From: Geovibrio ferrireducens
Lineage (GTDB): Bacteria; Chrysiogenota; Deferribacteres; Deferribacterales; Geovibrionaceae
DNA length: 64,000 nucleotides
NCBI RefSeq assembly: GCF_026226615.1
Contig: NZ_JAJAPB010000014.1
Coordinates: 1 to 64,000 of the forward strand
Direction: 5' to 3'
This document shows, piece by piece, positions 16,805 through 24,859 of this stretch. The notes under the pieces are model-generated. The model ran no database searches, was not told the origin of the DNA, and saw only the letters and a program-made list of their open reading frames with translations. A program made the position numbers and the translations under genes. Within the stretch, counting starts at the first letter, position 1; each line of letters begins with the position of its first letter.

Positions 16805-18502
16805 ATGGACGAAAAAACAAAATTATCCAGACGCAGTTTCCTCAAAACAGGTCTCGCCGGAGCGGCAGCGGCCGCAACCGCAGTCAGCTTCCCTGCCATA
16901 GCTGCGGAAACCAAGGAAGGGCATCCGCTGCCTAATGAATGCACTCAATGGAGCTGGGAAAAGCCGGTAAAACCCATCCCTGATAAGCAGATCAAAAACA
17001 CAGTTACATCTGATGTTGTGGTAATCGGTGCGGGACTTTCTGGGATAGCCGCCGCTCTTTCCGCTGCGGAGTTCGGCGCCAAGGTTCAGCTTGTGGAAAA
17101 AAACAGTACATGGGCAGCCAGGGGCGGCCATATCACCGCTTTTGACAGCACAGTTCAGAAACGTATGGGAATAAAAAACGATTACAGACAGATTATCCGT
17201 GACTGGATCGCATGGGCGCAGGGCAGGGTTGACGAAAGGCTCCTCTGGAACTTCGCTGAAAAAAGCGGAGCTTGCATGGACTGGGCTGTGGGCATAGGCG
17301 AAAAATACGGACTGAAAGTCACCATGTGGGAAGGCTATTACAAAGGGCCGGACTATACAGAATATCCCGTCACTCATTTTTTCCACGAAGAAAATGCCGA
17401 TCTTTCATATGTTTATGGTAACTCTACAGGCATAGGCAACGTTACTCTTGTTCCCGCTCTTGAGAAAGAAGCAAAATCAAAAGGGGTTGTTTTCAACTAC
17501 GGAACCCCCGCAGTACAGATACTGAAAGACTCAAGCGGAAAAGTAACCGGACTTATAGCAGGCAAACAGGGGAAATATACTAAGTTTCTCGCCCCCAGCG
17601 TTATTATCGCCACAGGCGACTATGCTTCAAACAATGAAATGAAGAAATGCTTCTCCCCTTTCTCGCTCAAGGCAGATGCCCAGATATACTTCCCAAACAA
17701 ATGCAACACAGGTGATGGTCTTATCATGGCTATGCAGGCAGGCGGATCAATGCAGAGGCATGAGCCCCATGCAGCAGTTATTCACCTTGAAGCAGGCGCA
17801 GCCAGCTACGGTTTTCTCCATGTAAACGCCGAAGGCAGACGCTTTAAAAATGAAGATGTAAACACTCAGTCCAAAAGCTGCACCAAAGAGCTTGAACCCG
17901 AAGGCATAGCATGGACAATATATGACCGTGACGGGCTTACCGAAGTCAAAAAGCAGGTGGATGCGAACCTCGGCGGCGGCCTTTTCTACGGACAGATGTG
18001 GCAGCCGTGGGGAAAAGGCTTCAACCTTGAAGTCGAGAAAATGACTCAGGAAGCGCACATAAAAGACGGAAAAGTTCTTGTGGCAAACACCATAGAGGAA
18101 CTGGCGCGTAAAATGAATGTGCCGGTTGCCAACTTTACGCAGACAGTAAAAAGGTATAACGAGCTATACGCAATGCAGGACGACCCTGACTACGGCAAAA
18201 GAAAAGAACTGCTCACCCCGATCATCAATGCTCCGTTCTATGCGGGCAAACTCGCCAGCACTCTCCTTACGATGTGCGGAGGCCTCAGAACAGACAGCAG
18301 GCTTCTTGTACTTGACGGCAAAGGTGAGCCTATACCCGGACTTTACGTTGTAGGCGCTGCTCAGGGTGAGTTTTTCGCTAACGACTACCCGACAATATGC
18401 CCCGGAATAGGCCACGGAAGATGCCTCACTTTCGGAAGAATGGCAGGCATCAAAGCTGCAGGCAAAGACCCGTATAAAGTAATACCCTCAATAAAAATAT
18501 AA
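16805..18502 (+). CDS. Tat-exported FAD-binding respiratory reductase (fumarate-reductase-like flavoprotein)
   Basis: 565 residues. The Tat signal is SRRSFLKTGLAGAAAAA (residues 8-24). The FAD-binding Rossmann motif is VVVIGAGLSGIAAA (71-84). The HVNAEGRRFKNE segment (339-350) and TFGRMAG (542-548) place it in the FAD_binding_2 fumarate/urocanate reductase group. There is no FMN_bind domain or fused heme domain, so electrons probably come from the cytochrome encoded 10 bp downstream. Residues that define fumarate reduction are replaced: the expected proton-donor arginine is Thr354, the two histidines of HHTMGG are Leu487-Leu488, and the C-terminal arginine region reads ANDYPTICPGIGHGR. The substrate is therefore probably not fumarate. 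Confidence 0.9.
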   Translation: MDEKTKLSRRSFLKTGLAGAAAAATAVSFPAIAAETKEGHPLPNECTQWSWEKPVKPIPDKQIKNTVTSDVVVIGAGLSGIAAALSAAEFGAKVQLVEKNSTWAARGGHITAFDSTVQKRMGIKNDYRQIIRDWIAWAQGRVDERLLWNFAEKSGACMDWAVGIGEKYGLKVTMWEGYYKGPDYTEYPVTHFFHEENADLSYVYGNSTGIGNVTLVPALEKEAKSKGVVFNYGTPAVQILKDSSGKVTGLIAGKQGKYTKFLAPSVIIATGDYASNNEMKKCFSPFSLKADAQIYFPNKCNTGDGLIMAMQAGGSMQRHEPHAAVIHLEAGAASYGFLHVNAEGRRFKNEDVNTQSKSCTKELEPEGIAWTIYDRDGLTEVKKQVDANLGGGLFYGQMWQPWGKGFNLEVEKMTQEAHIKDGKVLVANTIEELARKMNVPVANFTQTVKRYNELYAMQDDPDYGKRKELLTPIINAPFYAGKLASTLLTMCGGLRTDSRLLVLDGKGEPIPGLYVVGAAQGEFFANDYPTICPGIGHGRCLTFGRMAGIKAAGKDPYKVIPSIKI

Positions 18503-18512
18503 GGGTTATAAA

Positions 18513-19013
18513 ATGCTGAAACGGAAGCTGTTTTTCCCTCTTTACCTGCTGCCGCTTCTTTTTGTATCGGGGCTTGCCGCCGCAGACGCAAGCTCCGCAT
18601 GCGGGAGCAAGTGCCATATAATAAAGCCTTACATTGAAGGACTGAAAGATAAAAAACTCCTTGTAAGCAAGCATTTTCAGGCAGGTATAGGATGCACGGA
18701 ATGCCACGAATACACTGACGAAATCCACAGAAACGAAGAAGAAATGTACAAAAAAGGCGAATATGAGGAACCTATGTATACCCGTGAATACGAGCCTGAG
18801 TTCTGCTTCAGATGCCACGAAAGCTATGCCTCGCTGCAAAAGCTCACGGAAGGCTTCAAAGAGAAATGGGGACGTAATCCGCATGAGTCTCATATGGGGG
18901 AAATAGGGTGCTATGAATGCCATAAGGTACATCAGGCTTCAAAGTTTGTTTGTGCAGAGTGCCATCATGCAAACTGGAGTGAGAGGCTTCCCATAGGCTG
19001 GAAAACAGAATAA
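18513..19013 (+). CDS. Periplasmic multiheme c-type cytochrome
   Basis: 166 residues with a Sec signal peptide (hydrophobic residues 5-23). Four standard heme motifs are present: CTECH (61-65), CFRCH (98-102), CYECH (133-137) and CAECH (147-151). A fifth, CGSKCH (30-35), has three residues between the cysteines; such spacing occurs in some multiheme cytochromes but is not certain to carry heme. Lone histidines (His54, His72, His127, His140) can act as distal ligands. It sits between the flavoprotein and an outer-membrane channel and should carry electrons from the quinone pool to the reductase. No quinol dehydrogenase gene is present here. Confidence 0.9.
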   Translation: MLKRKLFFPLYLLPLLFVSGLAAADASSACGSKCHIIKPYIEGLKDKKLLVSKHFQAGIGCTECHEYTDEIHRNEEEMYKKGEYEEPMYTREYEPEFCFRCHESYASLQKLTEGFKEKWGRNPHESHMGEIGCYECHKVHQASKFVCAECHHANWSERLPIGWKTE

Positions 19014-19024
19014 AGGAGAACCAT

Positions 19025-19909
19025 ATGCTGAAAAAGCTTATTTTTATTGCACTAGTGCTTACATTTACAGGACTCTCCCACGCACAGGACTACTCCCTCG
19101 GTTCCGAAGGAATAAAAGCGGGAACTGCTCCCGGACCGGGCTTTTATTATCTGATGTACAATAACTATTATACATCAGACAAATCTGTGAACAAAAACGG
19201 AGACGAGAATGACATAGGCTTTGATCTGTCCACCTTTGCAAACGTACACAGATTTGTTTATGTGACCGAGAAAAAAATCCTCGGAGGCTACTACGGCATG
19301 AACATTATAATTCCTCTGGTATACGCTGACCTCAATATTGATGCAGCCGGAGTGGACAAAGACGAAACAGCCGTAGGCGACATAGTTATCGAACCGATGT
19401 TTATTTCATGGCGAAAAGAGCGGTACGAAGCGGTTCTGGGAACAGCGTTATTTGTTCCCACCGGAAGTTATGAAAAAGACCGAGCTCTGAATATAGGCAA
19501 GGATCACTACACATTCATGCTTACTCTGGGCGGAACATACTACCCGGATAAAAACAGAGAATGGTCACTCTCAGTACTCACCCGTTATGAAAAACACTTT
19601 GAAAATCAGGACACAAACGTTACTTACGGCGATGACATCGACCTTGAGTGGGGAATAGCGAAAGCTGTTACGAAGAAAGTTGAAGTCGGTCTCGTCGGCT
19701 ATGCCCACTGGCAGATAACTGATGACAAGGGAAGCGATGCGGGATGGGATAAAAGTGTTCATGACAGAATATTCGGAATAGGACCGGAGGTGGATATTTT
19801 CTCCGAAACTCTCGGTGCTGTATTTAAATGCAAACTGTATAAGGAATTTGAAGGAAGAGACACAAACGAAGGCACATCCGCGTGGCTCACGTTTGTAAAA
19901 CCTTTATAA
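19025..19909 (+). CDS. Outer-membrane channel, Phenol_MetA_deg (SphA-like) family
   Basis: 294 residues with a signal peptide ending LSHAQ. The sequence has the look of the Phenol_MetA_deg family: EGIKAGTAPGPGFYYLMYNN near the start, RFVYVTEKKILGGYYG, and alternating aromatic strands to a C-terminal WLTFVKPL. Members are often encoded with degradation genes for phenols and other hydrophobic compounds and are thought to help them cross the outer membrane. It is third in the sigma-54 operon, 11 bp after the cytochrome. A strong terminator follows. Confidence 0.82.
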   Translation: MLKKLIFIALVLTFTGLSHAQDYSLGSEGIKAGTAPGPGFYYLMYNNYYTSDKSVNKNGDENDIGFDLSTFANVHRFVYVTEKKILGGYYGMNIIIPLVYADLNIDAAGVDKDETAVGDIVIEPMFISWRKERYEAVLGTALFVPTGSYEKDRALNIGKDHYTFMLTLGGTYYPDKNREWSLSVLTRYEKHFENQDTNVTYGDDIDLEWGIAKAVTKKVEVGLVGYAHWQITDDKGSDAGWDKSVHDRIFGIGPEVDIFSETLGAVFKCKLYKEFEGRDTNEGTSAWLTFVKPL

Positions 19910-19934
19910 TCAGTCTCAGCCTGATAAAAAATAG

Positions 19935-19956
19935 GGGGCGGAAATTATTCCGCCCC
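19935..19956. terminator. Hairpin terminator, copy 2
   Basis: Same 22 bp as at 14837-14858: GGGGCGGAA and TTCCGCCCC around ATTA, here followed by TTTT. It ends the reductase operon and lies before a convergent lipoprotein gene. Confidence 0.88.
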
Positions 19957-19964
19957 TTTTCAGC

Positions 19965-20426
19965 CTAAAGACACTTTTTATCTATAAACGTCACAGCCTC
20001 ATCGACTATGCTTTTAAGAACCTCTTCCAGTGTGCCCTTTTTCAGGTCACGCATTATGTAAGTTTCCCTCAGCAGAGCACCCTTGCCGCTGAAAATTCTC
20101 ACACTCACCTCAACATTGCCTGTACCGGAATTAACAAGGCTGTCGCTGAAAACCGGGTCAGAATATTCCACAAGAACAACGCGGACTATAATATCGCTGT
20201 TTTCGCCTTCAAACCCTTCCTTAACCTTAAGAGCCTTGAATCTGTCCGTTACTCCGTCTGTGAGTTTTTTCTGAAAATTTCTTCCGAAATCAATACCCGC
20301 ACCCTGCGATGTGCTGTAATCCGCAGGCATGATAAGAACGTTTTTAGCCACCCTGCACTCCTTCGGAGTGAGGCATGCACTGAGAAAAACCGCGCAGAAA
20401 GCGCAGAGAAAAACTTTTTTGATCAT
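19965..20426 (-). CDS. Small lipoprotein of unknown function
   Basis: 153 residues with a lipoprotein signal: MIKKVFLCAFCAVFLSAC, so Cys18 is the predicted lipidation site. The rest looks like an alpha/beta domain with NVLIMPADYST near the start and a closing helix (LEEVLKSIVDEAVTFID), somewhat like small domains that sense or bind at the outer membrane (DUF4410-like). I cannot name it. It lies 16 bp downstream of the methyltransferase gene on the same strand and is probably co-transcribed. Confidence 0.75.
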   Translation of the reverse strand: MIKKVFLCAFCAVFLSACLTPKECRVAKNVLIMPADYSTSQGAGIDFGRNFQKKLTDGVTDRFKALKVKEGFEGENSDIIVRVVLVEYSDPVFSDSLVNSGTGNVEVSVRIFSGKGALLRETYIMRDLKKGTLEEVLKSIVDEAVTFIDKKCL

Positions 20427-20442
20427 TGTTTCTGCTCCTTAA

Positions 20443-21624
20443 CTATGCTTCTTCGTCTTTATCCTGATGTTTCTTTGTTCCTTTGTAAAGCTCATATTCA
20501 AGCAGGCGGCACTCTATCTTAGAGTTGAAGAAAACAGTTTTTGAGGCTGTCCGCAGACCCACATGCTTAGCCAGATTCATGTTCCCGGTGAATATGTAGC
20601 CCCTGTAGCCCTGACACTTGGCTTTAAAGAAGTCGCCTATGCTGCCGTAAACGGATTCGAGGTGCTTTTCATCGCCGAGCCTTTTGCCGTATTCCGGGTT
20701 CAGTATAACCACCCCGCCGCCGTCCGGCACTGTGCAGTCGCGGAAATCGCAGAGCTGGTAATCCAGATACTCCTCCACTCCGGCGTATCCGGCGTTCTCT
20801 TCCACTGCCTTAAGGCATCTTTCATCATGGTCTGAGACTATGACCTGCCCTTTAATCTCCTTCTTCACCACACGGAGCGCATCGTTTCGTATATCGCTCC
20901 ACTCCTTTTTATTGAAGCCTAAAATGTGCATGAAGCCGAAGTTCCGTCTTATTATCCCCCCCGCCATGTTAAGAGCGCTCATGAGCGCCTCAATGGCCAG
21001 AGTGCCGCTGCCGCACATGGGGTTAATGAAGCTGTCCGTTCCCTTCCAGCCGGTTTTCATGATGACAGCAGCAGCCAGAGTCTCCGTCATGGGCGCCATC
21101 ATGGGGTTATACCTGTATCCTCTTTTGGAGAGCGCCTCGCCGGATGTATCTATGTACAGCGCGCATTCATCCTCTCTCCAGTGAAGAAAGAGAACCGCGG
21201 CATTTAGTTCAGGCCCGGTGTCCGGTCTTTTGCCCAGCTTAGCCGTCATTCTGTCCGCAATTGCATCCTTGCAGCGGAGGTTGGCAAATCTGGTGTCCCT
21301 TATATTGTCATTAAGAACTGATGAAGTTATGCTGAAATACCCGGACGGGTCGAGCATATCCTCCCATGGGAGTTTTTTTACCTCTTTGTACAGTTCATCG
21401 GGCCCTGCGGCGCGGAAACGGGCAAGCTGAAAAAGAACACGGCTGCCTGTTCTCAGCATGAGGTTAAGCCTCATGGCATCCTTCATGGAGCCTTCAATCT
21501 CAAGCCCTGCGGTGAACTCATTCTTTATACTGTAACCGAGAGCCTCAAGCTCAGCCTCAAGAAACGGGTTTATCCCCTTGGCGCAGGTTACTACTATTCT
21601 GCTTTTGCTGCGGAATGCGTACAT
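20443..21624 (-). CDS. THUMP-domain class I RNA methyltransferase (RlmL-like)
   Basis: About 393 residues. An N-terminal THUMP RNA-binding domain precedes a Rossmann methyltransferase. Visible motifs are the SAM-loop segment FINPMCGSGTLAIEAL and the catalytic VVILNPEYGKRLG, a variant of the NPPYG of N2-guanine methyltransferases in which the second proline is glutamate. RlmL-type enzymes methylate 23S rRNA. I chose ATG 21624, with AGGTG eight bases upstream, because MYAFRSKSRIVVTCAKG is the usual family start; ATG 21663 is the alternative. The proline change means RNA target and activity need care. Confidence 0.85.
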   Translation of the reverse strand: MYAFRSKSRIVVTCAKGINPFLEAELEALGYSIKNEFTAGLEIEGSMKDAMRLNLMLRTGSRVLFQLARFRAAGPDELYKEVKKLPWEDMLDPSGYFSITSSVLNDNIRDTRFANLRCKDAIADRMTAKLGKRPDTGPELNAAVLFLHWREDECALYIDTSGEALSKRGYRYNPMMAPMTETLAAAVIMKTGWKGTDSFINPMCGSGTLAIEALMSALNMAGGIIRRNFGFMHILGFNKKEWSDIRNDALRVVKKEIKGQVIVSDHDERCLKAVEENAGYAGVEEYLDYQLCDFRDCTVPDGGGVVILNPEYGKRLGDEKHLESVYGSIGDFFKAKCQGYRGYIFTGNMNLAKHVGLRTASKTVFFNSKIECRLLEYELYKGTKKHQDKDEEA

Positions 21625-21758
21625 ATTTATAACACCTGTTAAACAAAAAACGGATAATAACATCCTAAAAAACTATAAACAAGAACAACCCGCAATGCGA
21701 TCTTGAAGTGCGCGAAAAACAGCTTTATTATTAGCTGAACCCTGCGGAGGCTTTTTTT

Positions 21759-22826
21759 ATGGAATCCGAACACAGAATCCTCATAGTGGACGATGACCCG
21801 GTCAACCTTGACATAATGATGGAGATACTGGCTTCTGAGTACTCATGCGCAGCTGTTGCCTCCGGTGAGGACGCACTCAGAGCGGAGAAAATATTCAAGC
21901 CTGACTTAATCCTGCTGGATATAATGATGCCCGGAATGGACGGGTATGAGGTATGCCGCAGGATACGCGCCGGGGAAACCCACAGGTTCACAAAGATAAT
22001 CCTCGTCTCCGGCAAATCCATGACCGAAGACAGGCTCAAAGGCTACGAAGCCGGGGCTGATGATTACATAACAAAGCCATTCAACGATGACGAACTGCTG
22101 GCAAAAATAAAGGTATTTCTCAAGCTTAAGCGCCTTGAAGAGGTGGATGCGGTTAAGCGCGACATCATAAACATATTCTCCCATGAAACCAGAACACCGC
22201 TTTCGGCAATTGTAGGCCCGGCAGAAATCCTATTGGAGAACCGGAATCTGGATCAAGAGAGCCGCGAACTCACGGAGCTTATTCTTCTGGGAGCAAAGCA
22301 GATAGCTGATCTGGTGCATAAAACCACTATGCTTTGCAGACTGAAATCGGGCTTCAAGCTAAGAATCACCGAATTTGCGGCATCTGAGTGTCTGCGTGAA
22401 GCCGTGCAGAGAAAACAGCATGATGCGGATGACAAAAACATTAAAATCAGCACTGAAATCATATCCGACAGCCTGATCTGCGGAGACAGGGAAGCGCTGA
22501 GTGAGGCCTTAACCATGCTTGCGGAGAATGCGGTTATCTATTCCGGCAAAAACTCAGAGATAAAGCTTAAGCTTTTCTATGATAACGGATTAGCTGTTTT
22601 CCATGTGGAAGACTGCGGCCAGGGGCTTGATGATGACACAAAAGCCACGATTTTCAACGACTTCCGCATAACAGACAGCCGCAGACATATAAAAGGCATG
22701 GGCATAGGGCTCAGCATTGTAAAAAATATCGCGGAGATGCACGGCGGAACCGCTGAGGTTTCAGACTCAGACTGCGGCGGTGCTGTTTTCAGACTGTCTG
22801 TGCCGTGCAGAGGCGGACAGACATAA
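21759..22826 (+). CDS. Response regulator-histidine kinase hybrid (REC-HisKA-HATPase)
   Basis: 355 residues, cytosolic. REC comes first (ILIVDDDPVNLDIM; phospho-acceptor in ILLDIMMPGMDG). The kinase follows, with the H-box FSHETRTPLSAI at about 147, N-box MLAENAVIYS, G1 VEDCGQGLDD and G2 GMGIGLSIV. All catalytic boxes are intact. Input thus comes through a receiver, so it should sit midway in a phosphorelay. Its 3' end overlaps the next gene by 22 bp. With the two downstream sensor proteins it forms one signalling unit. Confidence 0.9.
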   Translation: MESEHRILIVDDDPVNLDIMMEILASEYSCAAVASGEDALRAEKIFKPDLILLDIMMPGMDGYEVCRRIRAGETHRFTKIILVSGKSMTEDRLKGYEAGADDYITKPFNDDELLAKIKVFLKLKRLEEVDAVKRDIINIFSHETRTPLSAIVGPAEILLENRNLDQESRELTELILLGAKQIADLVHKTTMLCRLKSGFKLRITEFAASECLREAVQRKQHDADDKNIKISTEIISDSLICGDREALSEALTMLAENAVIYSGKNSEIKLKLFYDNGLAVFHVEDCGQGLDDDTKATIFNDFRITDSRRHIKGMGIGLSIVKNIAEMHGGTAEVSDSDCGGAVFRLSVPCRGGQT

Positions 22827-24859
22827 AACATTCCGCTGAATACGGCATTTTTGCAGCCCTTTTCCTGCTTCTGGCGGCTGCGGGAGCGATCCTTTTTTTC
22901 ACTGACAGCATAATACGCTCCCCCCATGAGGCGCGCCATGCACTTGACACCAAAACAGAAATGGCTGCCAAGGAACTGAGGCAGGAGCTTGACGGCGCGG
23001 TAAACAGAATATCCTACATCCGCAGGCAGGAGGAGGCCGCAATAGATGGCAGACTCAAAAACCGCGCAGACACAGCCAGAAAATTCATAACAAAAATGGC
23101 TGAAAACAAAGAGCAGACTCAGTGGCTTGCATTTGCAGTATCAACCCTCAGAGCCCTCAACAGGCAGGACGAAATCTACAGAATCTATATATTGGGCAGG
23201 GACGGGAGAGCATACATTTTTCCCGCAGACGAACTTTATGAAAACTCATCTTTTTACGGATTCAGGAACAGTGAGGCAAAGAATATATTTGCTGAACTGA
23301 CCGCAAACCCTGAGAAGTATAACGGACATTTCATTTCATACACCCTTGATTCCCCCCACGGCATGGCAATGAACAAAAAACTTGCTTATTTCACATCGGA
23401 TGAAGAAACCGGAATCAGCGTGATAGCGGAAGCCGATCATTCAGAAGCCGAAAAGTTTATCAAAACAAAGGTCATTAATGACCTGACAAACCAGTACATG
23501 CTTTTCCCTGCTTACGACAGGATAAATATATTTGAATCAGTGCAGACCTTCACAGGGGACAGTTTCCTGAAAACCCTGATGAATGAAGAGCTTGAAGGAA
23601 CCGAGGAGACAAATGCCGAAAAGAGCGCTGAGTTTGCTCCTGCCATATACGGTAATAAGAGCAGCCTGATCCACATCCGCAGAGATCCGGTATTCGGCAA
23701 ATATTCAGAGGTGTTCACGCTGACAGCTCAGTACCCTGACTGGAACTGGCACATCACCAAGAGTCACTTTTTCGGCTATGAAAATATATACGCGGCATCA
23801 GCCGCCACGGACTCAGACGCGCCGGATGTGCCAAGCGGATACCTGATAATATCCCTGTTCAGCGCTATGGGGATTTTCACGGTTTTCATACTGTTCAAAA
23901 ACACAATGCTTGCCTCCTCCGCCATGAAACCCGCCGGGAAAAAACTCAGCAGAATGCAGGAGATGAATTTCAGGCTGGCTGAAAAAATAAGTCTGCATAT
24001 GGAAAAGGAAAAAAAACTTGATGCCGAAAGGCTGGAGCTTGAGGAAAAACTCGCCATTAAAACCAAAGAGTACAAAAAGATGAACGAAATGCTCATCGCT
24101 GAGAATATGGAACGCACTCAGCAGGATCATATCCTGCGCGCGGAAAAGGAAAAGGCCGAAGCGGCCAATGTAATGAAGCGCGAGTTCCTCACCAACACGT
24201 CTGATAAGCTCAAAACTATGGTAACAGACATCAAAACCTTTTCAGAGAACGGAAGTTCCCGTTTTGACGGGATGACACCTGAGGAAACTGCTGAGCTTTT
24301 CGGCAGAATACACGCTAAAGGCGGTGAGCTGATGAGCTTTCTTGGGCTTATCATCGATCTTTCCAAGCTTGAGGCAGGAAAGACTGAGGACAAAATATCA
24401 CCCCTCGATTTCCGTGAGCTGTTCGCAAAACTCAGTTACGAAACAAACCCTCTGTTCGCATCGGCAGAAAGCACTCTTAATATAGAATTTTCCTCAGAGA
24501 ACATGCGTGTGCTGACAAGATGCAGACATGCGGAACTTGCTTTTCTTCACCTCTTCACTTATGCGGCAAAAAACTCCGCACCGGGCTGCGCCCTCAGTCT
24601 GCGCTATTTCCCCACAAAATCTCTCCGTTCCGGTGTTCTTGTGAACGCCGCCACTGTGGAACTGGGATACATAGCAGGCCTTAATGAATTTAAGGGGCAC
24701 AGCACCTTCAGCCTGTCCGCCTCCCCTGACAGTGCTTCAATCAACATCAGTATTTTCAACGAAGCCCTCAAGCGCTGCGGCGGCACTTTCTTCATAACAG
24801 AAACCGACAAAGGCAACATCTTCTCTGTGGTCATCCCCGACCTCATGGGGCAGCAATGA
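22805..24859 (+). CDS. Cache-type sensor with degenerate kinase core (pseudo-histidine kinase)
   Basis: 684 residues from a GTG start. It has a membrane segment at about 14-36, a periplasmic cache-like sensor to about 340, a second membrane segment near 345-365 and a coiled coil. The H-box position reads FLTNTSDKLKTMV, with Asp467 where histidine is expected. The C-terminal ATPase region lacks the N-box asparagine and the DxGxG and GxGxG motifs. It therefore should neither bind ATP normally nor autophosphorylate. It overlaps the next gene, an intact kinase of the same layout, by 4 bp (ATGA). I infer a heterodimer in which this subunit only senses. Confidence 0.88.
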   Translation: MQRRTDIKHSAEYGIFAALFLLLAAAGAILFFTDSIIRSPHEARHALDTKTEMAAKELRQELDGAVNRISYIRRQEEAAIDGRLKNRADTARKFITKMAENKEQTQWLAFAVSTLRALNRQDEIYRIYILGRDGRAYIFPADELYENSSFYGFRNSEAKNIFAELTANPEKYNGHFISYTLDSPHGMAMNKKLAYFTSDEETGISVIAEADHSEAEKFIKTKVINDLTNQYMLFPAYDRINIFESVQTFTGDSFLKTLMNEELEGTEETNAEKSAEFAPAIYGNKSSLIHIRRDPVFGKYSEVFTLTAQYPDWNWHITKSHFFGYENIYAASAATDSDAPDVPSGYLIISLFSAMGIFTVFILFKNTMLASSAMKPAGKKLSRMQEMNFRLAEKISLHMEKEKKLDAERLELEEKLAIKTKEYKKMNEMLIAENMERTQQDHILRAEKEKAEAANVMKREFLTNTSDKLKTMVTDIKTFSENGSSRFDGMTPEETAELFGRIHAKGGELMSFLGLIIDLSKLEAGKTEDKISPLDFRELFAKLSYETNPLFASAESTLNIEFSSENMRVLTRCRHAELAFLHLFTYAAKNSAPGCALSLRYFPTKSLRSGVLVNAATVELGYIAGLNEFKGHSTFSLSASPDSASINISIFNEALKRCGGTFFITETDKGNIFSVVIPDLMGQQ

